64,000 bases of DNA from Plazaster borealis (Eukaryota > Echinodermata > Asteroidea > Forcipulatida > Labidiasteridae), in NCBI GenBank assembly GCA_021014325.1, contig CM037472.1, positions 37,100,234-37,164,233 on the forward strand. Reading direction: 5' to 3'. Both the position numbers and the translations under genes were made by a program. Positions 1 to 11,413 of this stretch are shown here, piece after piece. The notes beneath the pieces are model-generated. The model had not been told where the DNA came from. It searched no databases and saw only the letters and a program-made list of their open reading frames with translations. Positions within the stretch are counted from its first letter, which is position 1; every line of letters begins with the position of its first letter.

Positions 1-209
1 TTCCATAGAGGAATTTTTGCGTCGGTCAAAAGGTCAAAATTCAATGCCGTTTTGATTGAATTTCATCAAAAATCAGGAATAAACTGAAAGTCTCTTTACA
101 TAAACGCACAGACCATATAATTTCAAATGTGACGTCCTCGAACGTTTTTGGATTTTGACCAAAATTGCACTTGACGGGTATCGAACACAGTGGCATTTTA
201 CACCGTTTT

Positions 210-588
210 AAAGGTATCGTACACGTTTGGTAATGACTCAAAACAAATATTAGTGTAACAACTAACTTGGTAACAAGCAACGGAGAGCTGTTGATAGTAT
301 AAAACATTGTAGGAAACGACTCCCTCTGAAGTTAAACGTAGTTTTTGAGAAAGAGGTAATTTCTCACTATAAAATAATAAAAACTTCTTGCAAGAAGTTT
401 TTATTCCTTTCTGAAAGCACACAAATTTGTAGGCCCTATAAAGGGTGTTTTTTCTTTCATCATTTTCTTGCAACTTCGATGACCAATTGAGCCCAAATTT
501 TCACAGGCTTGTTATTTTATGCATATGTTGAGATACACCAAGTGAGAACACTGGTCTTTGACAATTTCCAAACGTGTTCAGTGCCTTT
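210..588 (+). mobile_element. Family-A MITE copy (TIR AAAGGYAYYGTACACGTTTGG)
   Basis: The left end AAAGGTATCGTACACGTTTGG is mirrored by a right end reading CCAAACGTGTTCAGTGCCTTT, making an imperfect inverted repeat of about 20 bp. The interior (AGAGCTGTTGATAGTATAAA, then a long run ending TGCATATGTTGAGATACACC) recurs at 28672-29028, 39133-39506 and 42490-42876. It is non-coding and flanked by TTAA-like sequence. Confidence 0.8.
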
Positions 589-767
589 AACGTGATTTTG
601 TTTTCATCATTATAAGGACTCTGCCTATTCGAAAATGAGTGGATCACAAAACTGAATTTTCCACTGGAGCCCGTCTTTATGCTTGTTGCTATAATGACTA
701 GCTATTGCTTTTGCCGTGTAGCTTTTGCTAGGCCTATATTGACTGTTCGTATACCCTGAGACAAGCA

Positions 768-943
768 GCCATGGTGACTGAGTTCTGGCATCGATCAGTA
801 ACTCAAACATGCTGATATTTTCGTTGGATGAAATCTCTTTCTGTGCTGCCATGGTGACTGAGTTCTGGCATCGATCAGTAACTCAAACTGCATCGAGAAA
901 AAACAGCACAGAAAGAGATTTCATCCAACGAAAATATCAGCAT
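768..943. repeat. Compound repeat: 41-bp direct repeat plus 40-bp inverted repeat
   Basis: Positions 768-808 and 848-888 are an apparently identical 41-bp direct repeat starting GCCATGGTGACTGAG. The intervening 809-848 segment is the exact reverse complement of 904-943. RNA or single-stranded DNA could fold into a 40-bp stem. No repeat family was recognised. Confidence 0.85.
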
Positions 944-3429
944 AACGTTCGTCTATTATTCATTTTACAAAAACGAACACAAATCAAACAGGTCTTGATT
1001 GAGTAAGTGAGGCTATTTTTTAACCGTGTGCAAATATTGCTGTTTTCTGCCGGCTTCCGAACGAGGGGTGGGATGATGGGTACCGTATTGAGTGTAATAT
1101 TTACCTGCCACTTCATCTTTGGAAGATGCACCGAAGAAGAGACACAAGAGAGTGAGTAGAAAAAGAAACTGCATCTTGTCATTTACATCAGAGCAAGAGA
1201 TGATGCCAGTAATTCCCCAGGTTTGTTATAATCATGTGATGAATTCAACACAGTTAACCTCGCACCTTGTACCTTATGTAAAAGGTATTCTGTGTTACGA
1301 AGTACTAGTGCTCCTCAGATGGACAAAGGTCGGCAAACTATGCACACACAAAATATTAGCGAAGCAACCACAAGGCAATAAAACTGATAATGGCTCCCGA
1401 CAGTAAAGCCACTTTTCTGGAGGAGCTTTATGGGCCAAATTCAACCCGATGACCGTTATGAGTGGACGATGGACCAAGCAAGGCAAACGAACTGTGGGTT
1501 CAACGTGTGGCCGTGCAAACATGCTGAACATCAAGAACAAGGGGAAAAAGAACAAATGGATGACTTGCAATCTGTTTCCTTTATGGGTTTCTTTTTAAAG
1601 CTTTAACGTTGGCCAGTACCCATTTAATTTTGTCACTTAATGCATTGTGACATAACGAACCATTAGTGAACAATGTTGCTGGAATAAACGCAAACAATAC
1701 GATTGTGTCATTCTTTAGCTTGGGTTATGCATGCAGTTTACCAAATAGCCTACCAAACATTCTTGTGTCGTAAAAGGAAAGCACATCTTTGGTTTTAAAT
1801 TGAATTTCCACTCTCCAGTTTTCAATAGACACACCACTTTTATGTGAAAGCAAAATCTATGGTCTCATTTCAGTGAAAAATAACGAACAGCTGTTGATGT
1901 ATTGTCAGGGTTTCAGTGCATATTATAGCGGTCCTATTTTCGGTGCAGCAGGAGAAAAAACACCGGTAGTTTGTGGCGGTCTTCAAATACTAATTTGTCA
2001 AATACTAATTTGTCGAATTTTGACAATTTCTGACCGCTGATATGAACTTTGTATAATCAGTTTCAGTTTTAAAATAATTATTTTGGTATATTATAAATTA
2101 ACAATATTGTACTTTTCTTCGGTCTTTAAACAGAGAAAAACAAAATCCATCAGAAACTGTTTTTCTTCTTCTTTGTTGTTGCTGTCGAATAGCGAATCAT
2201 AGTAGTTTTTAAAATAGACTAAACATTATATTGAAGTTGAGGGAAACAACTTAAGAGAGATGTTTCATATAATTCGGAGTTTGAAGTCATGTTTCAAAAG
2301 CTCTTGTTCGGGGGCACTCTGGTGGATCAGTCCTGCGTGCACAGTCGTCAACAGTTGTAGATTATTGATTGTGGGATTCCTCTTCTTTGAACAAAAGGAA
2401 CAAAGACCGAAAAAGGAGACCTATAGCTTAATCGGACATAACAAAGCTCTCTGAAAAAACACACATCGCGTGATTGTGTGATCACGTGAAGAATAAACAA
2501 GCTTTTATGCCCTATAGTCAATCTGCGTTTTGATATTAATATAGTCTCTGATATTTTTTTTTATGATCGCTGTTTTAGTATATCATGACGGTCATAAATC
2601 AAACAAGTTTATGAATTCACACAGATTCTCGTATTTCGTCTGTCAAGTCTTTGTCTGCTAATAGGTATTAGTAATTTTGTATTAACAGGTTGTAGGCCTA
2701 CAGTATAATTGTTGACTAATTAGTGCATTGTTCTTGATGTACGGTATGCATAGACTTGAACATGTCGGCTGATCTGCCTCGTGACAGCATTCAAACGTTG
2801 GTAATGTTTGCTTTGACCACATGAATGTGATAATATAAATCCTATGTAAGTGTACGGGGTGTGGTGGAAGGGAAACCCATTGGTTAAATTACAGTAATGT
2901 AACCAGGGGGGAGCAGGAGGCAGTGGCCCCAGCTCAGAACCCCTGCACCTGGCACAAATTTGTATGGTTCGATACATTCAATAGCCCCCTAAATTATGTC
3001 TCTACCCCGCTTGCTACCCCCCCCCCCCCCATCCCAAATGAAAATGTTTGCTTACGCCACTGGTCACAGGTATTAGAGATCTAATTTTAGTGAACAACTT
3101 CCGTGAAGTCAACATGTTACAAACTTTTACTATCACTACCAGTGTTAAACGTATCAGGATTCAATCCTCAAATTATAATAACGAGATTTCTGACAAACAG
3201 TGTAACTTGATTAACTGCGGAATTTCCCCCAAAGGTTTCGATGTCTGAAAATTGTGTATAGGATGCCCCATGCATCTCTTGTAAGTATTTGCTGTTAACT
3301 CCACCGTTGATGGCATAAACATTGCCTGTTTTTAGGTTTAGACTTTGGCTATTATTATTTCGTTTACCTTCAAGTACATTGAACAAATATGATCAATAGG
3401 GCCTGTAGGCGTATGGTAAGAAATTGTAT

Positions 3430-3783
3430 AAAGGCAAGGTGTACTTTTGGTAATTACTTCACAAGTTAATTACCATAAAAACTTACTTGGTAAAGAGCAC
3501 TGGGGAGCTGTTGATATTATAATATTTTTTTAGAACTGACACCCTTTGAAGTAATGTAGTTTTAGAGAAAGAGGTAATTTTTCATCCACAAATTTGAATC
3601 TCTGGCATCTAAAAGCACACAACTCTGTGAAATAAGGGTGGGGGGGGGGTTCTTTCACTATTTTTTGCAATTTCGATGACCAATTGAGCCCATTTCACAG
3701 GTTTGTTATTTTTATGCATATGTTGAGATACACCAAGTGAGGATACTGGTCTTCGACAATTACCAAAAGTATACCCTGCCTAT
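3430..3783 (+). mobile_element. Diverged family-A MITE copy
   Basis: It begins AAAGGCAAGGTGTACTTTTGG and ends near TTACCAAAAGTATACCCTGCC. The interior carries the family landmarks GAGCTGTTGATATTATAA, AGAGAAAGAGGTAATTTTTC and TGCATATGTTGAGATACACC. It has a G-rich slippage tract in the middle and is more diverged than the copies at 0.2, 28.7, 39.1 and 42.5 kb. Confidence 0.7.
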
Positions 3784-5642
3784 TATGTCGTTTGATTTCA
3801 GCTTGACGTTCAGTGGAAGAAATTTGTATTATTTATTTATTTATTTTATTTTAAATCTTCGGACATAAAATAACTGTTTTCATTAAAAATTGTCCGGGTC
3901 AAGACAAAAGTAGAAAAAAAACTGTCACCATAAAAAATGTGTCAGACCTTTTTAGGCCTAATAAAAAGAAAGGAACGGCATCTCAACAATACTTCAGTTC
4001 AGTATGAATCTTTATTTGAAATTAATACCTTCCTGCAATAAAAGCGTCAAAAACTGGCAACAATGCGATTTGGTTTTATTATTAAGTATTTAAGTGGCCA
4101 AGTTGTAACCTGTTGTTTTCTTCCTGGAACTAAAGGGGTGTGCCAATGGGTCGAAATTTTAGAACTCTTTTTTAGCACACACAAACAGACTGTTTTGCAA
4201 AGAAAAATCGTGCTCAATAAATATAAATTTAAGTTACCAACCAAAATACAATGGAATGTGTCTTGCTAATGCCGAGCTCCCCGGTCATTTACTTAACCAG
4301 AACATAAATTTGTCAAGCGATGTTTCTTGCCATATACGTCTTTATCAAAACTATGTGACTATAGGGGGCCTATATATCTTCCATGGTGTCTTGTTTACCT
4401 TCCATTGAAAATAAATGTGACAAAACCAAGGTTGAAAGGACAAAAATGGTCCGACCACTTTATGGTTTCAAAAGAATCGGTTTTCCTAATCGCTTTACCC
4501 CACAGGGGCGACAAAGAAATGGACAGAGATACAGCATGGTTGGTTTCGGTTACCAGTATTCGCTAACCCACAACTGAGAAGGGGGAAGATTGCTTGCAAC
4601 TTTGCAAAACGCAATCCTTGTTTGCAAACGGTGTCCAAAATAGCTGATTTGTCTGGTACCGGTAAACGGCTGTTCGCATGCGCAAGATACTAGTCTTTTA
4701 ATTTAATAGCCACAGCTGGTGAGCCTAAAACCAGTATTTTACAGCCTATTATCATGTTTGGAATATTCAATAAAGTCCAACAGTGTTTATGGCTAAGTAT
4801 TGTTTGAGGTGACAAAGCATTGCAATTGTACGGGTACCCTTACATCAAGGTACGGACAAATCGAATTAACGTTTCATTTCAAACTGACGGTTCTGAACAA
4901 ATATTGGGCTATCTTAGGGCAATTTCGTTGACGTCATAGAAACCGAAAACAATGGGAATGTATAAGCTGTTAACAGATGCAACGTTTTAATGCGCACTGG
5001 ACAACTGACGTCAAGTTTTCCATTTGGGGGAAAACAACAACTGGCGATTTTCTTTATTGTTAAAGGTATTGTACACTTTTGGTAACAGCTCAAAATCAGT
5101 GTCCACATTTTTTGTGATTCAACATATGCATGAACAAACAAACCTGTGAAAGTTTGAACTTAATTGGTCATCGAAATCACGAGAAAATAGTGAAAAGAGA
5201 CCTTATGTGTTTTCTGGGGTTTTTTCAAATTGTCGCGCGTGATCAAAACTATTGTTTTACTTATTTCTCAGAAACGATAGCATTTTAGGCAGAAATATTT
5301 TAAGGTACCTTTTCTATCATTACTTACTTTAAATCATGTAAGTTATGTGTGAATCTGTGAACATTTGTGTTCAAATTACTTGATCGACCAAAAAAGAACT
5401 GATTAAACTCTTTCTGTATAGTGTAGATTGACTAAAACATTATACAGCATAAGTAAATGTCAAATTCAATTTGAAGTATTGGGGAGAAATTTTCGTTTGC
5501 AAATTAGTATGCAATGCTCATATAAACAATTTGTGCGTTTGTAAAGTTCAATTAAAAGTTGTTGCTCACTTTAGAAATGGGATTACAATGTCATGACATT
5601 AATGTGTATAGCAACTATTATTTGGTGTTTACAAAAAACCTT

Positions 5643-6004
5643 AAAAGTTTTATACATGATTGGTAGAGCTGACCAAATAGTCGCACTCATGTTGTGTGAT
5701 TAACAATAACGTGCAATAACAAATCTGTGAAAATCTGGGCTTAATCCGTTGTGTGAGTCAGGAGAAGTATAAGAAAAACACACGCACACTTTTCAGCAAG
5801 TAAACACATTGTTCTTTGGTTGTAACAACCGAAATCAGCTGTTGCGGCTTTTTAAAAGGTTTTCAAATACACTTTTCTCGATTTCACAGGAAAACATTTC
5901 ACAGAAAAAAATTATTCTAGTATGAACTTTATAATCAGTGAGCTTTCATGACTAAAATTAAACAATGATGTTTTACCTCTTTACCGATCTTGCATAATAC
6001 CTTT
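5643..6004 (+). mobile_element. Family-B MITE copy (TIR AAAGGTATTATACAGGATTGG type)
   Basis: The left end resembles AAAGTTTTATACATGATTGG and the right end reads CTTGCATAATACCTTT. The interior shares AACAACCGAAATCAGCTGTTG and GACTAAAATTAAACAATGAT with 51012-51383; the second string also occurs at 34897-35109. A related partial left end lies at about 5064. Non-coding. Confidence 0.7.
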
Positions 6005-6182
6005 AAGGTACTGTGGAATTTAACGATAGACCTATATCACAATGTGGATAGTCCAGACATTTCTGTTTCATAAAACCAATAAGTTATTTTAAAAACTATT
6101 CAGTTATTAACCGGTCAACAGTTGTATCCAAATCATAAGACGTCACCTTTCAGAGTCCGACAAGAGTGAAGTGTCTTGATTT

Positions 6183-7271
6183 TCATACTGCCGAATATCT
6201 GTCCGCAGTGACGGCACGCAAGACGTCCGTCTCGCCATGACGGTGCAGAAGATGTTTACGGAGATTCACCGGCCGCCTGAACTTTTTCTTACAGTGTTCG
6301 CACTTGTGGAACGAGTTTTTGCTGTTGGGAACCATCAAGTGGCTTGGGGTGCTGCTGTTGCTGTCGTTTCCTTCGCTCAAGTCTTCGCTGGTTACTCCTG
6401 GGGCGGGGATCACGAGGACGGAGTCCGTAGCAGGGAGGATGCTAGAAGGAAGAGGTCGGAGGCACTCTGCAGATGGTCTCGGCTTGTGCCAACGACGATG
6501 AGAAGCCAAGTTAGCATGACAGTTAAAGACTTTGTCGCATTCGGAACAGCGGAATTCAACGTGGACGATGCGAGAGCATTTGTGTTGAGAGAGAGAAAGT
6601 GGGTTGTGATAGTCCTCCCTGCACAACTTACAAACAAACAGGCCTTTTGTTTTTGCTGCACTGCACGGTGCTGACGATTCGCCTTCAATCGCATGATTGC
6701 CATTAATGCTTTCTCGTATAAAAGTCCCATTTACGGGCGACTTGGTGTCATTGTCAAAATTGAGCTTTCTTACAGCACTTGGTTTCGTACCGGACTGAAA
6801 TGGTTTGGGTATAACCATCGCCCACTGATCTCCATGAATGGGTCGCTTCTTCAATGGTAATGATCTCGTCGGAGTCGACTCGACCTTTGGCGTCGTTGGC
6901 GTTTTGCAAATCGTTTTACCACTGTCTTGAAAGTCACATTTCCCTGAAGCCTCAGAAGAGGAAAATGGATGCTTGTAAGTTGGGATGCCCACTGGTTCCT
7001 TGTAGACAAACTCGGCATACGAAGTGTCCTTGCCGAAACCGAACGCTGGACTCTGCACCGAGTAACCAGCCGGGTCGACGGGGCTGTTTCCGTAGCCTGA
7101 GTCCGGTGATTCGACATGCCTTGTCGGTGACCACTGCACCCCTACCTCCAAACCATCTCCAAAAGCTGCATGTCCGGGCTTTTGGTTGTTATCTTCCCAA
7201 TCCAGTAAACGGGAGCGATGCGACATGGTCTTCAGAGTTTGGTTTCGTTTCACCAAAAATCCTCTGGGCAT
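6183..7271 (-). CDS. INSM1: Insulinoma-associated (INSM) zinc-finger transcription repressor
   Basis: A single-exon gene of 362 aa. I start it at the ATG giving MPRGFLVKR, the SNAG motif that in INSM proteins recruits LSD1/HDAC co-repressors; the upstream frame extension lacks family features. Around residues 166-180 there is AVRKLNFDNDTKSPV, an INSM-like segment. Zinc finger 1 is atypical (C214, C217, H230, C232) and is followed by CSRIVHVEFRC; finger 2 is C242/C245/H258/H262 within NLASHRRWHKPRP, nearly diagnostic of INSM; finger 3 is C324/C327/H340/H344. Vertebrate INSM1 has five fingers and is longer, so two C-terminal fingers appear absent or lie in unseen sequence. Family knowledge: a nuclear regulator of neural and endocrine precursor differentiation, usually intronless as here. 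INSM1 versus INSM2 is not resolvable; an invertebrate single Insm is likely. Confidence 0.9.
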   Translation of the reverse strand: MPRGFLVKRNQTLKTMSHRSRLLDWEDNNQKPGHAAFGDGLEVGVQWSPTRHVESPDSGYGNSPVDPAGYSVQSPAFGFGKDTSYAEFVYKEPVGIPTYKHPFSSSEASGKCDFQDSGKTICKTPTTPKVESTPTRSLPLKKRPIHGDQWAMVIPKPFQSGTKPSAVRKLNFDNDTKSPVNGTFIRESINGNHAIEGESSAPCSAAKTKGLFVCKLCREDYHNPLSLSQHKCSRIVHVEFRCSECDKVFNCHANLASHRRWHKPRPSAECLRPLPSSILPATDSVLVIPAPGVTSEDLSEGNDSNSSTPSHLMVPNSKNSFHKCEHCKKKFRRPVNLRKHLLHRHGETDVLRAVTADRYSAV

Positions 7272-8240
7272 TTTGTCAATTTCCCTTGTGGGATCAGCAC
7301 TTAAAAAGTCGAAATAATCACAATTCGTCAGAATAAGGCGATACAAAGTACAGCTCCCGCAAAAAAAAAAATGCAATTTTTACAGCTGTATTTCGAGAAG
7401 TAATAAAAATCAATGGCGGAAAGTGCAGAGATACGTATCTTGCTCTTGACTTCGGCAATATCGGAACTCAGCTCTTTTCAAACACAGCAGATGACAAGCG
7501 CTCGGAGTCAACATGTGAAGTGGCCGAGAGCAAGCAGACAACGAGCCTAAATATGGAGTGCGGGGGAAAAACAAAAAACGTAGAAGACACTTCCGATTTG
7601 GTGCTGTGGTGGTACTCCCCCTATTAACGTACCTCGGCTTTGTTTGCGAATGTATCCGGCACGCGCCGTCTTTTGTTTTCACTCGGACGTTGTGGTTGTG
7701 ACAGCTAGCTACCTGTTGCGCACTTCACAATGTTGCCGTAATGATTGAAGAAGCACAATGACCCACCGGTCCAGTGTTGACATTAATTAGTATTCATTTA
7801 CACAAGACACCGGGGGGATTTTCCTCTTTCTATTAAACTGATAACAAAATAAACCACAGCACATTATTGTGCATCACGATATGATGTCTGTCGCCTCTGT
7901 CCCCGTAGATTCCAATTCGATTGATTTTTTATTTCACGGATTTAGTTGATTCACTCATCGGCAATTTTAAACCGGATGCATAAATAATGTCATGAGCTAT
8001 TCACATTTAATGGAGCTATTGATTAGTTTGGGCTGATTTTCTAGACCTCCTACAACAAGTCGATGTTATGATGAGCCGCTGGTGTAGAAAAAAAACACCA
8101 CATTCTTCGCTGAAACAAAAAGTCAATCTCCTATTGGTCCTTAAGTGGCGCCTGTGTGGATACCCTTTTACCTGATTGGCTAAAAGAATCCAGACAACGT
8201 CCGCAGCAAACCCCTACAAGTTACTCATGCTGTTGTCCAA
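7272..8240 (-). promoter_or_regulatory. Probable upstream and promoter region of the INSM-type gene
   Basis: The first 450 bp upstream of the start codon are visibly richer in G, C and CpG than the flanks (for example CGGCACGCGCCGTC near 7660), with stop codons in all frames and no conserved protein. A short A-tract lies at 7362-7371. I cannot pinpoint a TATA box or transcription start. The call rests on position and composition only. Confidence 0.4.
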
Positions 8241-8847
8241 TGGTCTCCTTTTGTTATTGTATTGGTATTCAGCCACGCGAGTGGCACGCGAGTAGCTTTT
8301 GATCCCTCAACAAAAGAATGTCTGATGGTCGTTTTAATAACCGGGCAAGCAACAAAACCACAATGAGGCAGTATCTCTTTGTCCACTGCAGCTGCTACAC
8401 TGTGTATAAACCGGCCGTTGTTCCGGGTCATGCTGAAGAGCCCCAACGTATACAAAGAATTCCCACAGCTTTCTGTGTTTACTCTTTTGCTTCCAATCAA
8501 CGTCCTATAAGCATAAATAAAAGAAGTACATTTGCGAACAGTTGGTTGTGTAGGTGGAATGGAACTGAAAGTAACGAATTCCATTACATATCAAGAAGAT
8601 CAAAAGAAATGAAACACAAATTACAGAGAAAATGAAGTAGGGGAAAACACCACGATGCTAACTGAAAGTATCGACTCGAGTTATTTATGTTTATACTGTA
8701 AATTAAAAAAACCCCAAAGTATGCTAAATGGATATTATCACTAAATTCATATTTGGATTGTAGGCGTGTTGTATTGTCACTCAATTTAAAAACAATATCT
8801 GTTATGCTTTTAAAATTGGGTAGGGCCTACCTATTATAATTTGCTTT

Positions 8848-9241
8848 AAAGGGTTTGTATACGTTTGGTAATCACTTTGAAAATTAATGGCAATGAAAAC
8901 TTACTTGGAAAGAAGTACAGCAGCTTTGGATAGTATGCATTTTGAGAAACTGTTCACTTCGAAGTATGGGGTTATGGAAAATATATCACTTTTTATCCCC
9001 GAAAATTGAATCTGAGAAGCGTTACTGCAGTACGGTAAAGCTTCTCAGATTGTACATTCCAATTGTAGATTACTCTTCCTGCGTGGACAAACCGCTCCAG
9101 ATTTTCGGCAATAGGCCTATCTCAAAAACGCTACCACCTTTTCAAATGAAATTTTCACAGGTTAGTTTTATGGTATATCTACAACTATATAGGGTTGAAA
9201 CAAACAGTGGGTTCCAATTACCAAACGTATACAATCCCTTT
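8848..9241 (+). mobile_element. Family-C MITE copy (TIR AAAGGGTTTGTATACGTTTGG)
   Basis: The ends AAAGGGTTTGTATACGTTTGG and CCAAACGTATACAATCCCTTT are inverted repeats. The interior includes CTTCCTGCGTGGACAAACCG and CTCCAGATTTTCGGCAATA, recurring near 37.9 and 43.2 kb. The outer TIR resembles family A, so the two probably use related transposases. Confidence 0.8.
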
Positions 9242-10136
9242 AACTTCTTTGTTTCTATATACAACCCTTATGATGTTTTTTCATTCGTCTTCTTTCATTT
9301 ATTTATTTATTTTTCTATAGCAACACTGCCCATCTGTCTTCTTTTCCTTCTAAACAAAATCAATGGGTTATATTTCCGTTCCGTATGTATATTTAGTCCC
9401 AACACCTAAAATAACCGTAGGGCTAACTTTTCGTGGAAAATCACGTAGCCAAACAAAATGTATGATTTCACTTCATAAATTTGACCACAATCTACACGGT
9501 CGATACAATTGCTACATACGCATGGGCATGGATGTCATTGGTTGGACCATTGTTTTTGTTTCATCTTGTTTGTTTTCCCCTTCTTCTTCTTTGTTAAGCC
9601 AAATTAGCCTAAATCAGATAATTCTCACAAAATATGAATATGGTAGAATAAATGGTGTTTTTCAAAGTTTAAATATTTTTACTTCCATCAATAGCTTTAA
9701 CAATCTTTTTTAAATATCAAATAATTATGTGAAACGAACAAAGAGAACTTACGCGACCAGGCTATTTATTTGAGATACCAAAAGCCAAGTGATTGAACTC
9801 TCGAGAGAGTAGAGCTTCTTTGTTTGATCATCACATAACATGCGCTCAACCAGTGTTAAGAGCGCCCTGGTATTTCGCCCACAGTACCGAAAGACAAACT
9901 TAAGCCTGCAGGGTTGGTGATTATCAACACGCGCAACAAGTAGTTTCGATCTGAAAGCACACTGATTATAAAGTTAATTCCAGATCCAATCTCCCAGATG
10001 TCAATCTGAAAGTAGGCTACTCCCAAAGTCGGCAAAGACAGTATTTTAAGACCCGCACATCTTGAGCCGTTGTTTATTACGAGACCACTGCAATCAAACA
10101 AGCTTGACTGTTTATAATGAATAATGCGTTGTAATA

Positions 10137-10257
10137 AGCCTTTTTGAGATATGGCGGACACAATGCTACAACACTATAAGGTTTGGGTAAATTTGTGTGT
10201 ATACACCCAAACCAAACAGTACACTCCTATCACGTCCGCCATACCTCAAAAAGGCTT
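10137..10257. repeat. Foldback element with about 24-bp arms
   Basis: The sequence AAGCCTTTTTGAGATATGGC on the left is matched in reverse complement by GCCATACCTCAAAAAGGCTT on the right, around a loop of about 70 bp that contains a second inverted pair (GGTTTGGGT / ACCCAAACC). Non-coding; family unknown. Confidence 0.75.
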
Positions 10258-10887
10258 ATAGTTGTTATTGTATTCAATTATTGTTGTACGAAATCTCCCC
10301 TTAAGTTGGAATGTGTTATTACGTAATTGGATGCTTTTCGCAGTAAAACCCCCTGATACTATACTCATGCTGCCACCATCTTGGTCATGTTCCCTGCATC
10401 CAATAAAAGTAATATATGCTAATATTAATTGTTCAAAAACGAACCAGACTATTTCTCCTGCCAGCCTCGGTTTGGTTACATTGATTTGGATGGGAGAAAC
10501 TCAAGATAGCTGCATCATGATAATGGTCTATTGGGCACGAACCCTCTGTCGTCCAGAGGCGTCTGTGCTGGTCATCACGGCCATGTTACTTTGTTCATAG
10601 GGTCAAATGCTTTACCGGTGAGCGCTTTGTCTCTTACATATGAGTTGAGAATCGGCAACCATTGTTCTAAATTGTAACAATGTTAATACATTAATTGAAC
10701 ACTGAGTTGTTGTGCCTGATGAACGTGTTTTCTTCAATTCAATAATCCATTTGTTTCTGTACTCACGGCAACAACAAAAGGCAGAATCGTTGGACAAGAA
10801 ACAAAATAGTATAGGCCTACAATACAAGCAAAGAGTATGCCTGCCCATTGATAGTGATGATCCCGGATGGTTGGAAAAAAAACCACC

Positions 10888-11157
10888 AGTAGTAGGAACA
10901 ATGGGGGTTCTGGACCACCTTGCTTGGGGGTATATACAAATAGAGCACATGGGGTTTGCTCCCAGCTTTATTGATAGGGCTCGCCCCGCTCTCTTAGCGG
11001 GCTGCTGGTTCTAGACCACTTTTGGGTTGGGGTATATATACAAATAGAGCACATGGGGTTCTACTAAATTTTCGTATACGAAAATTAGGTTTTAATAGGG
11101 CTCGCCCCGCTCTCTTGGCGGGCACGACCCACAGCCAGCAACTCCCAACCTTAACGC
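10888..11157 (+). repeat. Polinton left terminal inverted repeat
   Basis: Matches 25946-26214 in reverse complement over about 270 bp. Internally it is a diverged tandem repeat: a TATATACAAATAGAGCACATGGG block at about 10930 and 11033, and a GGGCTCGCCCCGCTCTCTT block at about 10977 and 11099, each pair about 100 bp apart. It also contains the palindrome AATTTTCGTATACGAAAATT at about 11068-11087. The TATATA-containing blocks look promoter-like. Confidence 0.92.
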
Positions 11158-11205
11158 CTCATTTGGTATATACAATTAGACATATATACCGCACGTGTAT
11201 ACACG

Positions 11206-11406
11206 ATGGAGTGTGATAAGTGCCACCGATTTTTTAAGAGGTACTACAACCTGAAGAGACACCTGGAGAACCGTAAGACACCTTGCTTACAAGAACCCCG
11301 GCAATACATATGTGTGGATTGTGGTGGGGAGCTGAGCTGCAGCTTCTCCTTGTGGAGGCACAAAAAGATTTGCCCGGCACAGCGCAGAACAAAGGCCGTG
11401 ATATAA
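11206..11406 (+). CDS. Small two-finger zinc-binding protein of the Polinton
   Basis: 66 aa, intact. Two Cys/His modules are visible: residues 3-27 (CDKC, then H19 and C27) and residues 36-56 (CVDCGG, then H52 and C56). Both follow the C-x2-C...H...C pattern of compact C2H2/C2HC fingers. It is the first gene inside the left TIR and starts 49 bp after the repeat ends, just downstream of TATATA-like sequence at about 11187. A segment around its start codon (ACACGATGGAGTGT) recurs inverted next to the right TIR near 25910. Likely nuclear and nucleic-acid binding, perhaps an early regulator of the element; that role is inference. No specific family was recognised. Confidence 0.65.
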   Translation: MECDKCHRFFKRYYNLKRHLENRKTPCLQEPRQYICVDCGGELSCSFSLWRHKKICPAQRRTKAVI

Positions 11407-11413
11407 CTTTCGT

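Larger units (their letters stand above)
1..6182. other. Non-coding, repeat-rich stretch 5' of the window's first gene
   Basis: I see no supportable gene here. Open frames are short, lack domains and overlap repeats. The stretch holds short inverted-repeat transposons (listed separately near 0.2, 3.4 and 5.6 kb), a 40-bp foldback at 0.77-0.94 kb, homopolymer C at about 3.02 kb and otherwise AT-rich sequence. On the minus-strand gene map it lies downstream of the INSM-type gene, so its right end will contain that gene's 3' UTR. Confidence 0.6.
8241..10887. other. Non-coding stretch between the INSM gene and the Polinton
   Basis: No gene could be supported. Frames at 8.3-8.6, 8.9-9.7 and 10.3-10.9 kb lack domain structure, and part of the second lies inside a MITE. 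The stretch contains a family-C MITE (8848-9241), a 24-bp-arm foldback (10137-10257) and AT-rich sequence up to the Polinton boundary. Confidence 0.55.

Noticed and set aside
6237..7336. Plus-strand frames of 145 and 160 codons opposite the INSM gene
   Set aside because: They are mirror frames of a GC-richer coding exon; the minus-strand frame carries SNAG and zinc-finger motifs.
8942..9713. Open frames of 155 and 116 codons
   Set aside because: The first lies largely in a family-C MITE and both have AT-driven composition (F, Y, I, N-rich). No conserved motif.
10882..10887. Perfect 6-bp Polinton target-site duplication
   Set aside because: Direct comparison gives only 5 matching bases (CCACC). 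I report it as a possible duplication, not a confirmed 6-bp one.
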